Assembly: GCA_963680875.1 (NCBI GenBank)
Contig: OY804577.1
Coordinates: 146,958,196 to 147,022,195 of the forward strand
DNA from: Bathymodiolus brooksi
Taxonomy: Eukaryota; Mollusca; Bivalvia; Mytilida; Modiolidae
Direction: 5' to 3'
Length of the DNA stretch: 64,000 nucleotides
Positions 12,581-26,853 of this stretch are shown piece by piece. A program made the position numbers and the translations under genes. The notes under the pieces were generated by a model that was not told where the DNA came from, did not search any database, and saw only the letters and a program-made list of their open reading frames with translations. Each line of letters starts with the position of its first letter. The first letter of the stretch is position 1.

Positions 12581-13912
12581 AAATACTGACTACTGGGCGG
12601 ATGATACCCTCGGGGACTAATAGTCAACCAGCAGAGGTATCGACTCAGCGATAGAAATACTGACTACTGGGCGGATGATACCCTCGGGGACTAATAGTCA
12701 ACTAGCAGAGGTATCGACTCAGTGATAGAAATACTGACTACTTGGCGGATGATACCCTCGGGGACTAATAGTCAACTAGCAGAGATATCGACCCAGTGAT
12801 AGAAATACTGACTACTGGGCGGATGATACCCTCGGGGACTAATAGTAAACTAGCAGAGGTATCGACCCAGTGATAGAAATACTGCCTCCTGGGCGGATGA
12901 TACCCTCGGGGACTAATAATCAACCAGCAGAGGTATCGACCCAGTGATAGAAATACTGACTACTGGGCGGATGATACCCTCGGGAACTAATAATCAACTA
13001 GCAGAGGTATCGACTCAGTGATAGAAAAACTGACTACTGGGCGGATGATACCCACGGGGACTAATAGTCAACCAGCAGAGGTATCGACCCAGTGATAGAA
13101 ATACTGACTACTGGGCGGATGATACCCTCGGGGACTAATAGTCAACTAGCAGAGGTATCGACCCAGTGATAGAAATACTGACTACTGGGCGGATGATACC
13201 CTCGGGGACTAATAGTCAACTAGCAGAGGTATCGACCCAGTGATAGAAATACTGACTACTGGGCGGATGATACCCTCGGGGAATAATAGTCAACCAGCAG
13301 AGGTATCGACCCAGTGATAGAAATACTGACTACTGGGCGGATGATACCCTCGGGGACTAATAGTCAACTAGCAGAGGTATCGACCCAGTGATAGAAATAC
13401 TGACTACTGGGCGGATGATACCCTCGGGGACTAATAGTCAACCAGCAGAGGTATCGACCCAGTGATAGAAATACTGACTACTGGGCGGATGATACCCTCG
13501 GGGACTAATAGTCAACCAGCAGAGGTATCGATTCAGTGATAGAAATACTGACTACTGGGCGGATGATACTCTCGGGGACTAATAGTCAACCAGCAGAGGT
13601 ATCGACCCAGTGATAGAAATACTGACTACTGGGCGGATGATACCCTCGTGGACTAATAGTCAACTAGCAGAGGTATCGACCCAGTGATAGAAATACTGAC
13701 TACTGGGCGGATGATACCCTCGGGGACTAATAGTCATCCAGCAGAGGTATCGACCCAGAGATAGAAATACTGACTACTGGGCGGATGATACCCTCGGGGA
13801 ATAATAGTCATCCAGCAGAGGTATCGACCCAGTGATAGAAATACCGACTACTGGGTAGATGATACCCTCGGGGACTAATAGTCAACCAGCAGAGGTATCG
13901 ACCCAGTGATAG
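12581..13912. repeat. 18 shared monomers of the 21-monomer step, copy 2
   Basis: This is the counterpart of 11027-12358. Similarity breaks at the next unit, which carries gatactctc instead of the consensus. Its last five monomers (13543-13912) are partly repeated again from 13913, with one extra unit inserted. Confidence 0.88.
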
Positions 13913-15318
13913 AAATACTGACTACTGGGCGGATGATACTCTCGGGGACTAATAGTCAACCAGCAGAGGTATCGACCCAGTGATAGAAATACTGACTACT
14001 GGGCGGATGATACCCTCGTGGACTAATAGTCAACTAGCAGAGGTATCGACTCAGTGATAGAAATACTGACTACTGGGCGGATGATACCCTCCGGGACTAA
14101 TAGTCATTCAGCAGAGGTATCGACCCAGAGATAGAAATACTGACTACTGGGCGGATGATACCCTCGGGGAATAATAGTCAACTAGCAGAGGTATCGACCC
14201 AGTGATAGAAATACTGACTACTGGGCGGATGATACCCTCGGGGACTAATAGTCATCCAGCAGAGGTATCGACCCAGTGATAGAAATACCGACTACTGGGT
14301 AGATAATACCCTCGGGGACTAATAGTCAACCAGCAGAGGTATCGACCCAGTGATAGAAATACTGACTACTGGGCGGATGATACCCTCGGGGACTAATAGT
14401 CAACTAGCAGAGGTATCGACCCAGTGATAGAAATACTGACTACTGGGCGGATGATACCCTCGGGGACTAATAGTCAACCAGCAGAGGTATCGACCCAGTG
14501 AGAGAAATACTGACTACTGGGCGGATGATACCCTCGGGGACTAATAGTCAACTAGCAGAGGTATCGACCCAGTGATAGAAATACTGACTACTGGGCGGAT
14601 GATACCCTCGGGGACAAATAGTCAACCAGCAGAGGTATCGACTCAGTGATAGAAATACTGACTACTGGGCGGATGATACCCTCGGGGACTAATAGTCAAC
14701 CAGCAGAGGTATCGACTCAGTGATAGAAATACTGACTACTGGGCGGATGATACCCTCGGGGACTAATAGTCAACCAGCAGAGGTATCGACTCAGTGATAG
14801 AAATACTGACTACTGGGCGGATGATACCCTCGGGGACTAATAGTCAACCAGCAGAGGTATCGACTCAGTGATAGAAATACTGACTACTGGGCGGATGATA
14901 CCCTCGGGGACTAATAGTCAACCAGCAGAGGTATCGACCCAGTGATAGAAATACTGACTACTGGGCGGATGATACCCTCGGGGACTAATAGTCAACTAGC
15001 AGAGGTATCGACTCAGTGATAGAAATACTGACTACTGGGCGGATGATACCCTCGGGGACTAATAGTCAACTAGCAGAGGTATCGACCCAGTGATAGAAAT
15101 ACTGACTACTGGGCGGATGATACCCTCGGGGACTAATAGTCAACTAGCAGAGGTATCGACCCAGTGATAGAAATACTGACTACTGGGCGGATGATACCCT
15201 CGGGGACTAATAGTCAACTAGCAGAGGTATCGACCCAGTGATAGAAATACTGACTACTGGGCGGATGATACCCTCGGGGACAAATAATCAACTAGCAGAG
15301 GTATCGACCCAGTGATAG

Positions 15319-15391
15319 AAATACTGACTACTGGGCGATGATACCCTCGGGGACTAATAGTCATCCAGCAGAGGTATCGACCCAGTGATAG
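15319..15391 (+). repeat. 73-bp deletion monomer, copy 1
   Basis: One G is lost from cggat (gggcgatgat). This is the first length change of the window; the 207 units before it are all exactly 74 bp. The preceding unit has gacaaataatc. Confidence 0.95.
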
Positions 15392-16131
15392 AAATACTGA
15401 CTACTGGGCGGATGATACCCTCGAGGACTAATAGTCAACCAGCAGAGGTATCGACCCAGTGATAGAAATACTGACTACTGGGCGGATGATACCCTTGAGG
15501 ACTAATAGTCAACCAGCAGAGGTATCGACCCAGTGATAGAAATACTGACTACTGGGCGGATGATACCCTCGGGGACAAATAGTCAACCAGCAGAGGTATC
15601 GACCCAGTGATAGAAATACTGACTACTGGGCGGATGATACCCTCGGGGACTAATAGTCAACTAGCAGAGGTATCGACCCAGTGATAGAAATACTGACTAC
15701 TGGGCGGATGATACCCTCGGGGACTAATAGTCAACTAGCAGAGGTATCGACTCAGTGATAGAAATACTGACTACTGGGCGGATGATACCCTCGGGGACTA
15801 ATAGTCAACCAGCAGAGGTATCGACTCAGTGATAGAAATACTGACTACTGGGCGGATGATACCCTCGGGGACTAATAGTCAACCAGCAGAGGTATCGACT
15901 CAGTGATAGAAATACTGACTACTGGGCGGATAATACCCTCGGGGACTAATAGTCAACCAGCAGAGGTATCGACTCAGTGATAGAAATACTGACTACTGGG
16001 CGGATGATACCCTCGGGGACTAATAGTCAACCAGCAGAGGTATCGACTCAGTGATAGAAATACTGACTACTGGGCGGATGATACCCTCGGGGACTAATAG
16101 TCAACCAGCAGAGGTATCGACTCAGTGATAG

Positions 16132-16427
16132 AAATACTGACTACTTGGCGGATGATACCCTCGGGGACTAATAGTCAACCAGCAGAGATATCGACTCAGT
16201 GATAGAAATACTGACTACTGGGCGGATGATACCCTCGGGGACTAATAGTCAACCAGCAGAGATATCGACCCAGTGATAGAAATACTGACTACTGGGCGGA
16301 TGATACCCTCGGGGACTAATAGTCAACTAGCAGAGGTATCGACCCAGTGATAGAAATACTGACTACTGGGCGGATGATACCCTCGGGGACAAATAGTCAA
16401 CCAGCAGAGGTGTCGACTCAGTGATAG
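16132..16427. repeat. Four-monomer cassette, copy 4
   Basis: It matches the type copy. The unit that follows has g57t (agagttatc), a private change. Confidence 0.9.
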
Positions 16428-16797
16428 AAATACTGACTACTGGGCGGATGATACCCTCGGGGACTAATAGTCAACCAGCAGAGTTATCGACTCAGTGATA
16501 GAAATACTGACTACTGGGCGGATGATACCCTCGGGGACTAATAGTCAACTAGCAGAGGTATCGACTCAGTGATAGAAATACTGACTACTGGGCGGATGAT
16601 ACCCTCGGGGACTAATAGTCAACCAGCAGAGGTATCGACCCAGTGATAGAAATACTGACTACTGGGCGGATGATACCCTCGGGGACTAATAGTCAACTAG
16701 CAGAGGTATCGACCCAGTGATAGAAATACTGACTACTGGGCGGATGATACCCTCGGGGACAAATAATCAACTAGCAGAGGTATCGACCCAGTGATAG

Positions 16798-16870
16798 AAA
16801 TACTGACTACTGGGCGATGATACCCTCGGGGACTAATAGTCATCCAGCAGAGGTATCGACCCAGTGATAG
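16798..16870 (+). repeat. 73-bp deletion monomer, copy 2
   Basis: It lies 1,479 bp (20 units) after copy 1, again preceded by gacaaataatc and bearing catccag. The cctcgagg unit that follows copy 1 is missing here, so cccttgagg comes directly next. Confidence 0.95.
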
Positions 16871-17462
16871 AAATACTGACTACTGGGCGGATGATACCCT
16901 TGAGGACTAATAGTCAACCAGCAGAGGTATCGACCCAGTGATAGAAATACTGACTACTGGGCGGATGATACCCTCGGGGACAAATAGTCAACCAGCAGAG
17001 GTATCGACCCAGTGATAGAAATACTGACTACTGGGCGGATGATACCCTCGGGGACTAATAGTCAACTAGCAGAGGTATCGACCCAGTGATAGAAATACTG
17101 ACTACTGGGCGGAAGATACCCTCGGGGACTAATAGTCAACTAGCAGAGGTATCGACTCAGTGATAGAAATACTGACTACTGGGCGGATGATACCCTGGGG
17201 GACTAATAGTCAACCAGCAGAGGTATCGACTCAGTGATAGAAATACTGACTACTGGGCGGATGATACCCTCGGGGACTAATAGTCAACCAGCAGAGGTAT
17301 CGACTCAGTGATAGAAATACTGACTACTGGGCGGATGATACCCTCGGGGACTAATAGTCAACCAGCAGAGGTATCGACTCAGTGATAGAAATACTGACTA
17401 CTGGGCGGATGATACCCTCGGGGACTAATAGTCAACCAGCAGAGGTATCGACTCAGTGATAG

Positions 17463-17758
17463 AAATACTGACTACTTGGCGGATGATACCCTCGGGGACT
17501 AATAGTCAACCAGCAGAGATATCGACTCAGTGATAGAAATACTGACTACTGGGCGGATGATACCCTCGGGGACTAATAGTCAACCAGCAGAGATATCGAC
17601 CCAGTGATAGAAATACTGACTAATGGGCGGATGATACCCTCGGGGACTAATAGTCAACTAGCAGAGGTATCGACCCAGTGATAGAAATACTGACTACTGG
17701 GCGGATGATACCCTCGGGGACAAATAGTCAACCAGCAGAGGTGTCGACTCAGTGATAG
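17463..17758. repeat. Four-monomer cassette, copy 5
   Basis: The third unit has a private c13a (gactaatgggcgg near 17,623). Confidence 0.9.
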
Positions 17759-18276
17759 AAATACTGACTACTGGGCGGATGATACCCTCGGGGACTAATA
17801 GTCAACCAGCAGAGGTATCGACTCAGTGATAGAAATACTGACTACTGGGCGGATGATACCCTCGGGGACTAATAGTCAACTAGCAGAGGTATCGACTCAG
17901 TGATAGAAATACTGACTACTGGGCGGATGATACCCTCGGGGACTAATAGTCAACCAGCAGAGGTATCGACTCAGTGATAGAAATACTGACTACTGGGCGG
18001 ATGATACCCTCGGGGACTAATAGTCAACTAGCAGAGGTATCGACCCAGTGATAGAAATACTGACTACTGGGCGGATGATACCCTCGGGGACTAATAGGCA
18101 ACTAGCAGAGGTATCGACCCAGTGATAGAAATACTGACTACTGGGCGGATGATACCCTCGGGGACTAATAGTCAACTAGCAGAGGTATCGACCCAGTGAT
18201 AGAAATACTGACTACTGGGCGGATGATACCCTCGGGGACAAATAATCAACTAGCAGAGGTATCGACCCAGTGATAG

Positions 18277-18349
18277 AAATACTGACTACTGGGCGATGAT
18301 ACCCTCGGGGACTAATAGTCATCCAGCAGAGGTATCGACCCAGTGATAG
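18277..18349 (+). repeat. 73-bp deletion monomer, copy 3
   Basis: It lies another 1,479 bp on, followed by cctcgagg and cccttgagg units as at copy 1. Confidence 0.95.
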
Positions 18350-19089
18350 AAATACTGACTACTGGGCGGATGATACCCTCGAGGACTAATAGTCAACCAG
18401 CAGAGGTATCGACCCAGTGATAGAAATACTGACTACTGGGCGGATGATACCCTTGAGGACTAATAGTCAACCAGCAGAGGTATCGACCCAGTGATAGAAA
18501 TACTGACTACTGGGCGGATGATACCCTCGGGGACAAATAGTCAACCAGCAGAGGTATCGACCCAGTGATAGAAATACTGACTACTGGGCGGATGATACCC
18601 TCGGGGACTAATAGTCAACTAGCAGAGGTATCGACCCAGTGATAGAAATACTGACTACTGGGCGGAAGATACCCTCGGGGACTAATAGTCAACTAGCAGA
18701 GGTATCGACTCAGTGATAGAAATACTGACTACTGGGCGGATGATACCCTCGGGGACTAATAGTCAACCAGCAGAGGTATCGACTCAGTGATAGAAATACT
18801 GACTACTGGGCGGATGATACCCTCGGGGACTAATAGTCAACCAGCAGAGGTATCGACTCAGTGATAGAAATACTGACTACTGGGCGGATGATACCCTCGG
18901 GGACTAATAGTCAACCAGCAGAGGTATCGACTCAGTGATAGAAATACTGACTACTGGGCGGATGATACCCTCGGGGACTAATAGTCAACCAGCAGAGGTA
19001 TCGACTCAGTGATAGAAATACTGACTACTGGGCGGATGATACCCTCGGGGACTAATAGTCAACCAGCAGAGGTATCGACTCAGTGATAG

Positions 19090-19385
19090 AAATACTGACT
19101 ACTTGGCGGATGATACCCTCGGGGACTAATAGTCAACCAGCAGAGATATCGACTCAGTGATAGAAATACTGACTACTGGGCGGATGATACCCTCGGGGAC
19201 TAATAGTCAACCAGCAGAGATATCGACCCAGTGATAGAAATACTGACTACTGGGCGGATGATACCCTCGGGGACTAATAGTCAACTAGCAGAGGTATCGA
19301 CCCAGTGATAGAAATACTGACTACTGGGCGGATGATACCCTCGGGGACAAATAGTCAACCAGCAGAGGTGTCGACTCAGTGATAG
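19090..19385. repeat. Four-monomer cassette, copy 6
   Basis: It matches the type copy and lies 22 monomers after copy 5. Confidence 0.9.
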
Positions 19386-20495
19386 AAATACTGACTACTG
19401 GGCGGATGATACCCTCGGGGACTAATAGTCAACCAGCAGAGGTATCGACTCAGTGATAGAAATACTGACTACTGGGCGGATGATACCCTCGGGGACTAAT
19501 AGTCAACTAGCAGAGGTATCGACTCAGTGATAGAAATACTGACTACTGGGCGGATGATACCCTCGGGGACTAATAGTCAACCAGCAGAGGTATCGACTCA
19601 GTGATAGAAATACTGACTACTGGGCGGATGATACCCTCGGGGACTAATAGTCAACTAGCAGAGGTATCGACCCAGTGATAGAAATACTGACTACTGGGCG
19701 GATGATACCCTCGGGGACTAATAGTCAACTAGCAGAGGTATCGACCCAGTGATAGAAATACTGACTACTGGGCGGATGATACCCTCGGGGACTAATAGTC
19801 ATCCAGCAGAGGTATCGACCCAGTGATAGAAATACTGACTACTGGGCGGATGATACCCTCGAGGACTAATAGTCAACCAGCAGAGGTATCGACCCAGTGA
19901 TAGAAATACTGACTACTGGGCGGATGATACCCTTGAGGACTAATAGTCAACCAGCAGAGGTATCGACCCAGTGATAGAAATACTGACTACTGGGCGGATG
20001 ATACCCTCGGGGACAAATAGTCAACCAGCAGAGGTATCGACCCAGTGATAGAAATACTGACTACTGGGCGGATGATACCCTCGGGGACTAATAGTCAACT
20101 AGCAGAGGTATCGACCCAGTGATAGAAATACTGACTACTGGGCGGAAGATACCCTCGGGGACTAATAGTCAACTAGCAGAGGTATCGACTCAGTGATAGA
20201 AATACTGACTACTGGGCGGATGATACCCTCGGGGACTAATAGTCAACCAGCAGAGGTATCGACTCAGTGATAGAAATACTGACTACTGGGCGGATGATAC
20301 CCTCGGGGACTAATAGTCAACCAGCAGAGGTATCGACTCAGTGATAGAAATACTGACTACTGGGCGGATGATACCCTCGGGGACTAATAGTCAACCAGCA
20401 GAGGTATCGACTCAGTGATAGAAATACTGACTACTGGGCGGATGATACCCTCGGGGACTAATAGTCAACCAGCAGAGGTATCAACTCAGTGATAG

Positions 20496-20791
20496 AAATA
20501 CTGACTACTTGGCGGATGATACCCTCGGGGACTAATAGTCAACCAGCAGAGATATCGACTCAGTGATAGAAATACTGACTACTGGGCGGATGATACCCTC
20601 GGGGACTAATAGTCAACCAGCAGAGATATCGACCCAGTGATAGAAATACTGACTACTGGGCGGATGATACCCTCGGGGACTAATAGTCAACTAGCAGAGG
20701 TATCGACCCAGTGATAGAAATACTGACTACTGGGCGGATGATACCCTCGGGGACAAATAGTCAACCAGCAGAGGTGTCGACTCAGTGATAG
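20496..20791. repeat. Four-monomer cassette, copy 7
   Basis: It matches the type copy. The unit just before has g62a (ggtatcaactc), a CpG-to-CpA change also seen near 8,349. Confidence 0.9.
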
Positions 20792-21087
20792 AAATACTGA
20801 CTACTGGGCGGATGATACCCTCGGGGACTAATAGTCAACCAGCAGAGGTATCGACTCAGTGATAGAAATACTGACTACTGGGCGGATGATACCCTCGGGG
20901 ACTAATAGTCAACTAGCAGAGGTATCGACTCAGTGATAGAAATACTGACTACTGGGCGGATGATACCCTCGGGGACTAATAGTCAACCAGCAGAGGTATC
21001 GACTCAGTGATAGAAATACTGACTACTGGGCGGATGATACCCTCGGGGACTAATAGTCAACTAGCAGAGGTATCGACCCAGTGATAG

Positions 21088-21160
21088 AAATACTGACTAC
21101 TAGTCGGATATACCCTCGGGGACTAATAGTCAACTAGCAGAGGTATCGACCCAGTGATAG
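21088..21160 (+). repeat. 73-bp monomer of independent origin
   Basis: The segment reads ctactagtcggatatacc: one base is lost and two others changed within monomer positions 15-23. It is a single occurrence, unrelated to the recurring gggcgatgat deletion. Confidence 0.9.
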
Positions 21161-21308
21161 AAATACTGACTACTGGGCGGATGATACCCTCGGGGACTAA
21201 TAGTCAACTAGCAGAGGTATCGACCCAGTGATAGAAATACTGACTACTGGGCGGATGATACCCTCGGGGACAAATAATCAACTAGCAGAGGTATCGACCC
21301 AGTGATAG

Positions 21309-21381
21309 AAATACTGACTACTGGGCGATGATACCCTCGGGGACTAATAGTCATCCAGCAGAGGTATCGACCCAGTAATAG
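21309..21381 (+). repeat. 73-bp deletion monomer, copy 4
   Basis: It lies 41 monomers after copy 3, that is two higher-order steps. It carries a private g70a (cagtaatag). Confidence 0.95.
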
Positions 21382-22195
21382 AAATACTGACTACTGGGCG
21401 GATGATACCCTCGAGGACTAATAGTCAACCAGCAGAGGTATCGACCCAGTGATAGAAATACTGACTACTGGGCGGATGATACCCTTGAGGACTAATAGTC
21501 AACCAGCAGAGGTATCGACCCAGTGATAGAAATACTGACTACTGGGCGGATGATACCCTCGGGGACAAATAGTCAACCAGCAGAGGTATCGACCCAGTGA
21601 TAGAAATACTGACTACTGGGCGGATGATATCCTCGGGGACTAATAGTCAACTAGCAGAGGTATCGACTCAGTGATAGAAAAACTGACTACTGGGCGGATG
21701 ATACCCTCGGGGACTAATAGTCAACTAGCAGAGGTATCGACCCAGTGATAGAAATACTGACTACTGGGCGGATGATACCCTCGGGGACTAATAGTCAACC
21801 AGCAGAGGTATCGACCCAGTGATAGAAATACTGACTACTGGGCGGATGATACCCTCGGGGACTAATAGTCAACCAGCAGAGGTATCGACTCAGTGATAGA
21901 AATACTGACTACTGGGCGGATAATACCCTCGGGGACTAATAGTCATCCAGCAGAGGTATCGACCCAGTGATAGAAATACTGACTACTGGGCGGATGATAC
22001 CCTCGGGGACTAATAGTCAACTAGCAGAGGTATCGACCCAGTGATAGAAATACTGACTACTGGGCGGATGATACCCTCGGGGACAAATAGTCAACCAGCA
22101 GAGGTATCGACCCAGTGATAGAAATACTGACTACTGGGCGGATGATACCCTCGGGGACAAATAATCAACTAGCAGAGGTATCGACCCAGTGATAG

Positions 22196-22268
22196 AAATA
22201 CTGACTACTGGGCGATGATACCCTCGGGGACTAATAGTCATCCAGCAGAGGTATCGACCCAGTGATAG
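22196..22268 (+). repeat. 73-bp deletion monomer, copy 5
   Basis: It lies only 12 monomers after copy 4, a shortened step, and starts the 44-monomer block. Confidence 0.95.
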
Positions 22269-23230
22269 AAATACTGACTACTGGGCGGATGATACCCTCG
22301 AGGACTAATAGTCAACCAGCAGAGGTATCGACCCAGTGATAGAAATACTGACTACTGGGCGGATGATACCCTTGAGGACTAATAGTCAACCAGCAGAGGT
22401 ATCGACCCAGTGATAGAAATACTGACTACTGGGCGGATGATACCCTCGGGGACAAATAGTCAACCAGCAGAGGTATCGACCCAGTGATAGAAATACTGAC
22501 TACTGGGCGGATGATACCCTCGGGGACTAATAGTCAACTAGCAGAGGTATCGACTCAGTGATAGAAATACTGACTACTGGGCGGATGATACCCTCGGGGA
22601 CTAATAGTCAACCAGCAGAGGTATCGACTCAGTGATAGAAATACTGACTACTGGGCGGATGATACCCTCGGGGACTAATAGTCAACCAGCAGAGGTATCG
22701 ACTCAGTGATAGAAATACTGACTACTGGGCGGATGATACCCTCGGGGACTAATAGTCAACCAGCAGAGGTATCGACTCAGTGATAGAAATACTGACTACT
22801 GGGCGGATGATACCCTCGGGGACTAATAGTCAACTAGCAGAGGTATCGACCCAGTGATAGAAATACTGACTACTGGGCGGATGATACCCTCGGGGACTAA
22901 TAGTCAACTAGCAGAGGTATCGACCCAGTGATAGAAATACTGACTACTGGGCGGATGATACCCTCGGGGACAAATAATCAACTAGCAGAGGTATCGACCC
23001 AGTGATAGAAATACTGACTACTGGGCGGATGATACCCTCGGGGACTAATAGTCAACTAGCAGAGGTATCGACCCAGTGATAGAAATACTGACTACTGGGC
23101 GGATGATACCCTCGGGGACTAATAGTCAACTAGCAGAGGTATCGACCCAGTGATAGAAATACTGACTACTGGGCGGATGATACCCTCGGGGACAAATAAT
23201 CAACTAGCAGAGGTATCGACCCAGTGATAG

Positions 23231-23303
23231 AAATACTGACTACTGGGCGATGATACCCTCGGGGACTAATAGTCATCCAGCAGAGGTATCGACCCAGTGA
23301 TAG
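23231..23303 (+). repeat. 73-bp deletion monomer, copy 6
   Basis: It lies 14 monomers after copy 5. Four units earlier is a gacaaataatc unit (near 22,970) followed by a full-length monomer, so the marker pair has been separated or reverted there. Confidence 0.95.
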
Positions 23304-24043
23304 AAATACTGACTACTGGGCGGATGATACCCTCGGGGACTAATAGTCAACCAGCAGAGGTATCGACCCAGTGATAGAAATACTGACTACTGGGCGGATG
23401 ATACCTTTGAGGACTAATAGTCAACCAGCAGAGGTATCGACCCAGTGATAGAAATACTGACTACTGGGCGGATGATACCCTCGGGGACAAATAGTCAACC
23501 AGCAGAGGTATCGACCCAGTGATAGAAATACTGACTACTGGGCGGATGATACCCTCGGGGACTAATAGTCAACTAGCAGAGGTATCGACTCAGTGATAGA
23601 AATACTGACTACTGGGCGGATGATACCCTTGAGGACTAATAGTCAACCAGCAGAGGTATCGACCCAGTGATAGAAATACTGACTACTGGGCGGATGATAC
23701 CCTCGGGGACAAATAGTCAACCAGCAGAGGTATCGACCCAGTGATAGAAATACTGACTACTGGGCGGATGATACCCTCGGGGACTAATAGTCAACTAGCA
23801 GAGGTATCGACTCAGTGATAGAAATACTGACTACTGGGCGGATGATACCCTCGGGGACTAATAGTCAACCAGCAGAGGTATCGACTCAGTGATAGAAATA
23901 CTGACTACTGGGCGGATGATACCCTCGGGGACTAATAGTCAACCAGCAGAGGTATCGACCCAGTGATAGAAATACTGACTACTGGGCGGATGATACCCTC
24001 GGGGACTAATAGTCAACCAGCAGAGGTATCGACTCAGTGATAG

Positions 24044-25375
24044 AAATACTGACTACTGGGCGGATGATACCCTCGGGGACTAATAGTCAACCAGCAGAGG
24101 TATCGACTCAGTGATAGAAATACTGACTACTGGGCGGATGATACCCTCGGGGACTAATAGTCAACCAGCAGAGGTATCGACTCAGTGATAGAAATACTGA
24201 CTACTGGGCGGATGATACCCTCGGGGACTAATAGTCAACCAGCAGAGGTATCGACTCAGTGATAGAAATACTGACTACTGGGCGGATGATACCCTCGGGG
24301 ACTAATAGTCAACCAGCAGAGGTATCGACTCAGTGATAGAAATACTGACTACTGGGCGGATGATACCCTCGGGGACTAATAGTCAACCAGCAGAGGTATC
24401 GACTCAGTGATAGAAATACTGACTACTTGGCGGATGATACCCTCGGGGACTAATAGTCAACCAGCAGAGATATCGACTCAGTGATAGAAATACTGACTAC
24501 TGGGCGGATGATACCCTCGGGGACTAATAGTCAACCAGCAGAGATATCGACCCAGTGATAGAAATACTGACTACTGGGCGGATGATACCATCGGGGACTA
24601 ATAGTCAACTAGCAGAGGTATCGACCCAGTGATAGAAATACTGACTACTGGGCGGATGATACCCTCGGGGACAAATAGTCAACCAGCAGAGGTGTCGACT
24701 CAGTGATAGAAATACTGACTACTGGGCGGATGATACCCTCGGGGACTAATAGTCAACCAGCAGAGGTATCGACTCAGTGATAGAAATACTGACTACTGGG
24801 CGGATGATACCCTCGGGGACTAATAGTCAACTAGCAGAGGTATCGACTCAGTGATAGAAATACTGACTACTGGGCGGATGATACCCTCGGGGACTAATAG
24901 TCAACCAGCAGAGGTATCGACTCAGCGATAGAAATACTGACTACTGGGCGGATGATACCCTCGGGGACTAATAGTCAACCAGCAGAGGTATCGACTCAAT
25001 GATAGAAATACTGACTACTTGGCGGATGATACCCTCGGGGACTAATAGTCAACCAGCAGAGATATCGACCCAGTGATAGAAATACTGACTACTGGGCGGA
25101 TGATACCCTCGGGGACTAATAGTCAACTAGCAGAGGTATCGATCCAGTGATAGAAATACTGCCTCCTGGGCGGATGATACCCTCGGAGACTAATAATCAA
25201 CCAGCAGAGGTATCGACCCAGTGATAGAAATACTGACTACTGGGCGGATGATATCCTCGGGGACTAATAGTCAACTAGCAGAGGTATCGACTCAGTGATA
25301 GAAAAACTGACTACTGGGCGGATGATACCCACGGGGACTAATAGTCAACCAGCAGAGGTATCGACCCAGTGATAG
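24044..25375. repeat. 38-monomer step, shared segment copy 1
   Basis: This holds a run of C49/T65 units, the four-monomer cassette, tcagcg, tcaatg, gatccag, the cctcct unit, gatatcctc and cccacgggg. All recur 2,810 bp later (38 monomers less two 1-bp deletions). Confidence 0.88.
24414..24709. repeat. Four-monomer cassette, copy 8
   Basis: The third unit has c29a (gataccatcgggg), absent from copy 9. Confidence 0.9.
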
Positions 25376-25449
25376 AAATACTGACTACTGGGCGGATGAT
25401 ACCCTCGGGGACAAATAATCAACTAGCAGAGGTATCGACCCAGTGATAG

Positions 25450-25522
25450 AAATACTGACTACTGGGCGATGATACCCTCGGGGACTAATAGTCATCCAGC
25501 AGAGGTATCGACCCAGTGATAG
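25450..25522 (+). repeat. 73-bp deletion monomer, copy 7
   Basis: It lies 3,254 bp (44 units) after copy 5 and directly follows the cccacgggg unit of the previous block and one gacaaataatc unit. Confidence 0.95.
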
Positions 25523-26484
25523 AAATACTGACTACTGGGCGGATGATACCCTCGAGGACTAATAGTCAACCAGCAGAGGTATCGACCCAGTGATAGAAAT
25601 ACTGACTACTGGGCGGATGATACCCTTGAGGACTAATAGTCAACCAGCAGAGGTATCGACCCAGTGATAGAAATACTGACTACTGGGCGGATGATACCCT
25701 CGGGGACAAATAGTCAACCAGCAGAGGTATCGACCCAGTGATAGAAATACTGACTACTGGGCGGATGATACCTTCGGGGACTAATAGTCAACTAGCAGAG
25801 GTATCGACTCAGTGATAGAAATACTGACTACTGGGCGGATGATACCCTCGGGGACTAATAGTCAACCAGCAGAGGTATCGACTCAGTGATAGAAATACTG
25901 ACTACTGGGCGGATGATACCCTCGGGGACTAATAGTCAACCAGCAGAGGTATCGACTCAGTGATAGAAATACTGACTACTGGGCGGATGATACCCTCGGG
26001 GACTAATAGTCAACCAGCAGAGGTATCGACTCAGTGATAGAAATACTGACTACTGGGCGGATGATACCCTCGGGGACTAATAGTCAACTAGCAGAGGTAT
26101 CGACCCAGTGATAGAAATACTGACTACTGGGCGGATGATACCCTCGGGGACTAATAGTCAACTAGCAGAGGTATCGACCCAGTGATAGAAATACTGACTA
26201 CTGGGCGGATGATACCCTCGGGGACAAATAATCAACTAGCAGAGGTATCGACCCAGTGATAGAAATACTGACTACTGGGCGGATGATACCCTCGGGGACT
26301 AATAGTCAACTAGCAGAGGTATCGACCCAGTGATAGAAATACTGACTACAGGGCGGATGATACCCTCGGGGACTAATAGTCAACTAGCAGAGGTATCGAC
26401 CCAGTGATAGAAATACTGACTACTGGGCGGATGATACCCTCGGGGACAAATAATCAACTAGCAGAGGTATCGACCCAGTGATAG

Positions 26485-26557
26485 AAATACTGACTACTGG
26501 GCGATGATACCCTCGGGGACTAATAGTCATCCAGCAGAGGTATCGACCCAGTGATAG
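26485..26557 (+). repeat. 73-bp deletion monomer, copy 8
   Basis: It lies 14 monomers after copy 7, repeating the spacing of copies 5 and 6. Confidence 0.95.
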
Positions 26558-26853
26558 AAATACTGACTACTGGGCGGATGATACCCTCGAGGACTAATAG
26601 TCAACCAGCAGAGGTATCGACCCAGTGATAGAAATACTGACTACTGGGCGGATGATACCCTTGAGGACTAATAGTCAACCAGCAGAGGTATCGACCCAGT
26701 GATAGAAATACTGACTACTGGGCGGATGATACCCTCGGGGACAAATAGTCAACCAGCAGAGGTATCGACCCAGTGATAGAAATACTGACTACTGGGCGGA
26801 TGATACCCTCGGGGACTAATAGTCAACTAGCAGAGGTATCGACTCAGTGATAG

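Larger units (their letters stand above)
15319..22195. repeat. About 20-monomer higher-order repeat, five iterations
   Basis: The cccttgagg unit recurs at 15493, 16898, 18451, 19931 and 21483, giving steps of 19, 21, 20 and 21 monomers (about 1.4-1.55 kb). The iterations that include them also carry the four-monomer cassette (16132, 17463, 19090, 20496), and most begin with the 73-bp unit; the fourth, near 19.8 kb, lacks it. This is the most regular higher-order stretch of the window. Confidence 0.87.
22196..23599. repeat. 44-monomer step, shared segment copy 1
   Basis: This holds two 73-bp units 14 monomers apart and the cttgagg and gacaaatag units. The series recurs 3,254 bp later. Here the cttgagg unit near 23,404 reads taccttt and cctcgagg is replaced by cctcgggg, so the copies are not identical. 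Confidence 0.8.
25450..26853. repeat. 44-monomer step, shared segment copy 2
   Basis: This is the counterpart of 22196-23599. It ends where the next block, shared with 24044-25375, begins. Confidence 0.8.
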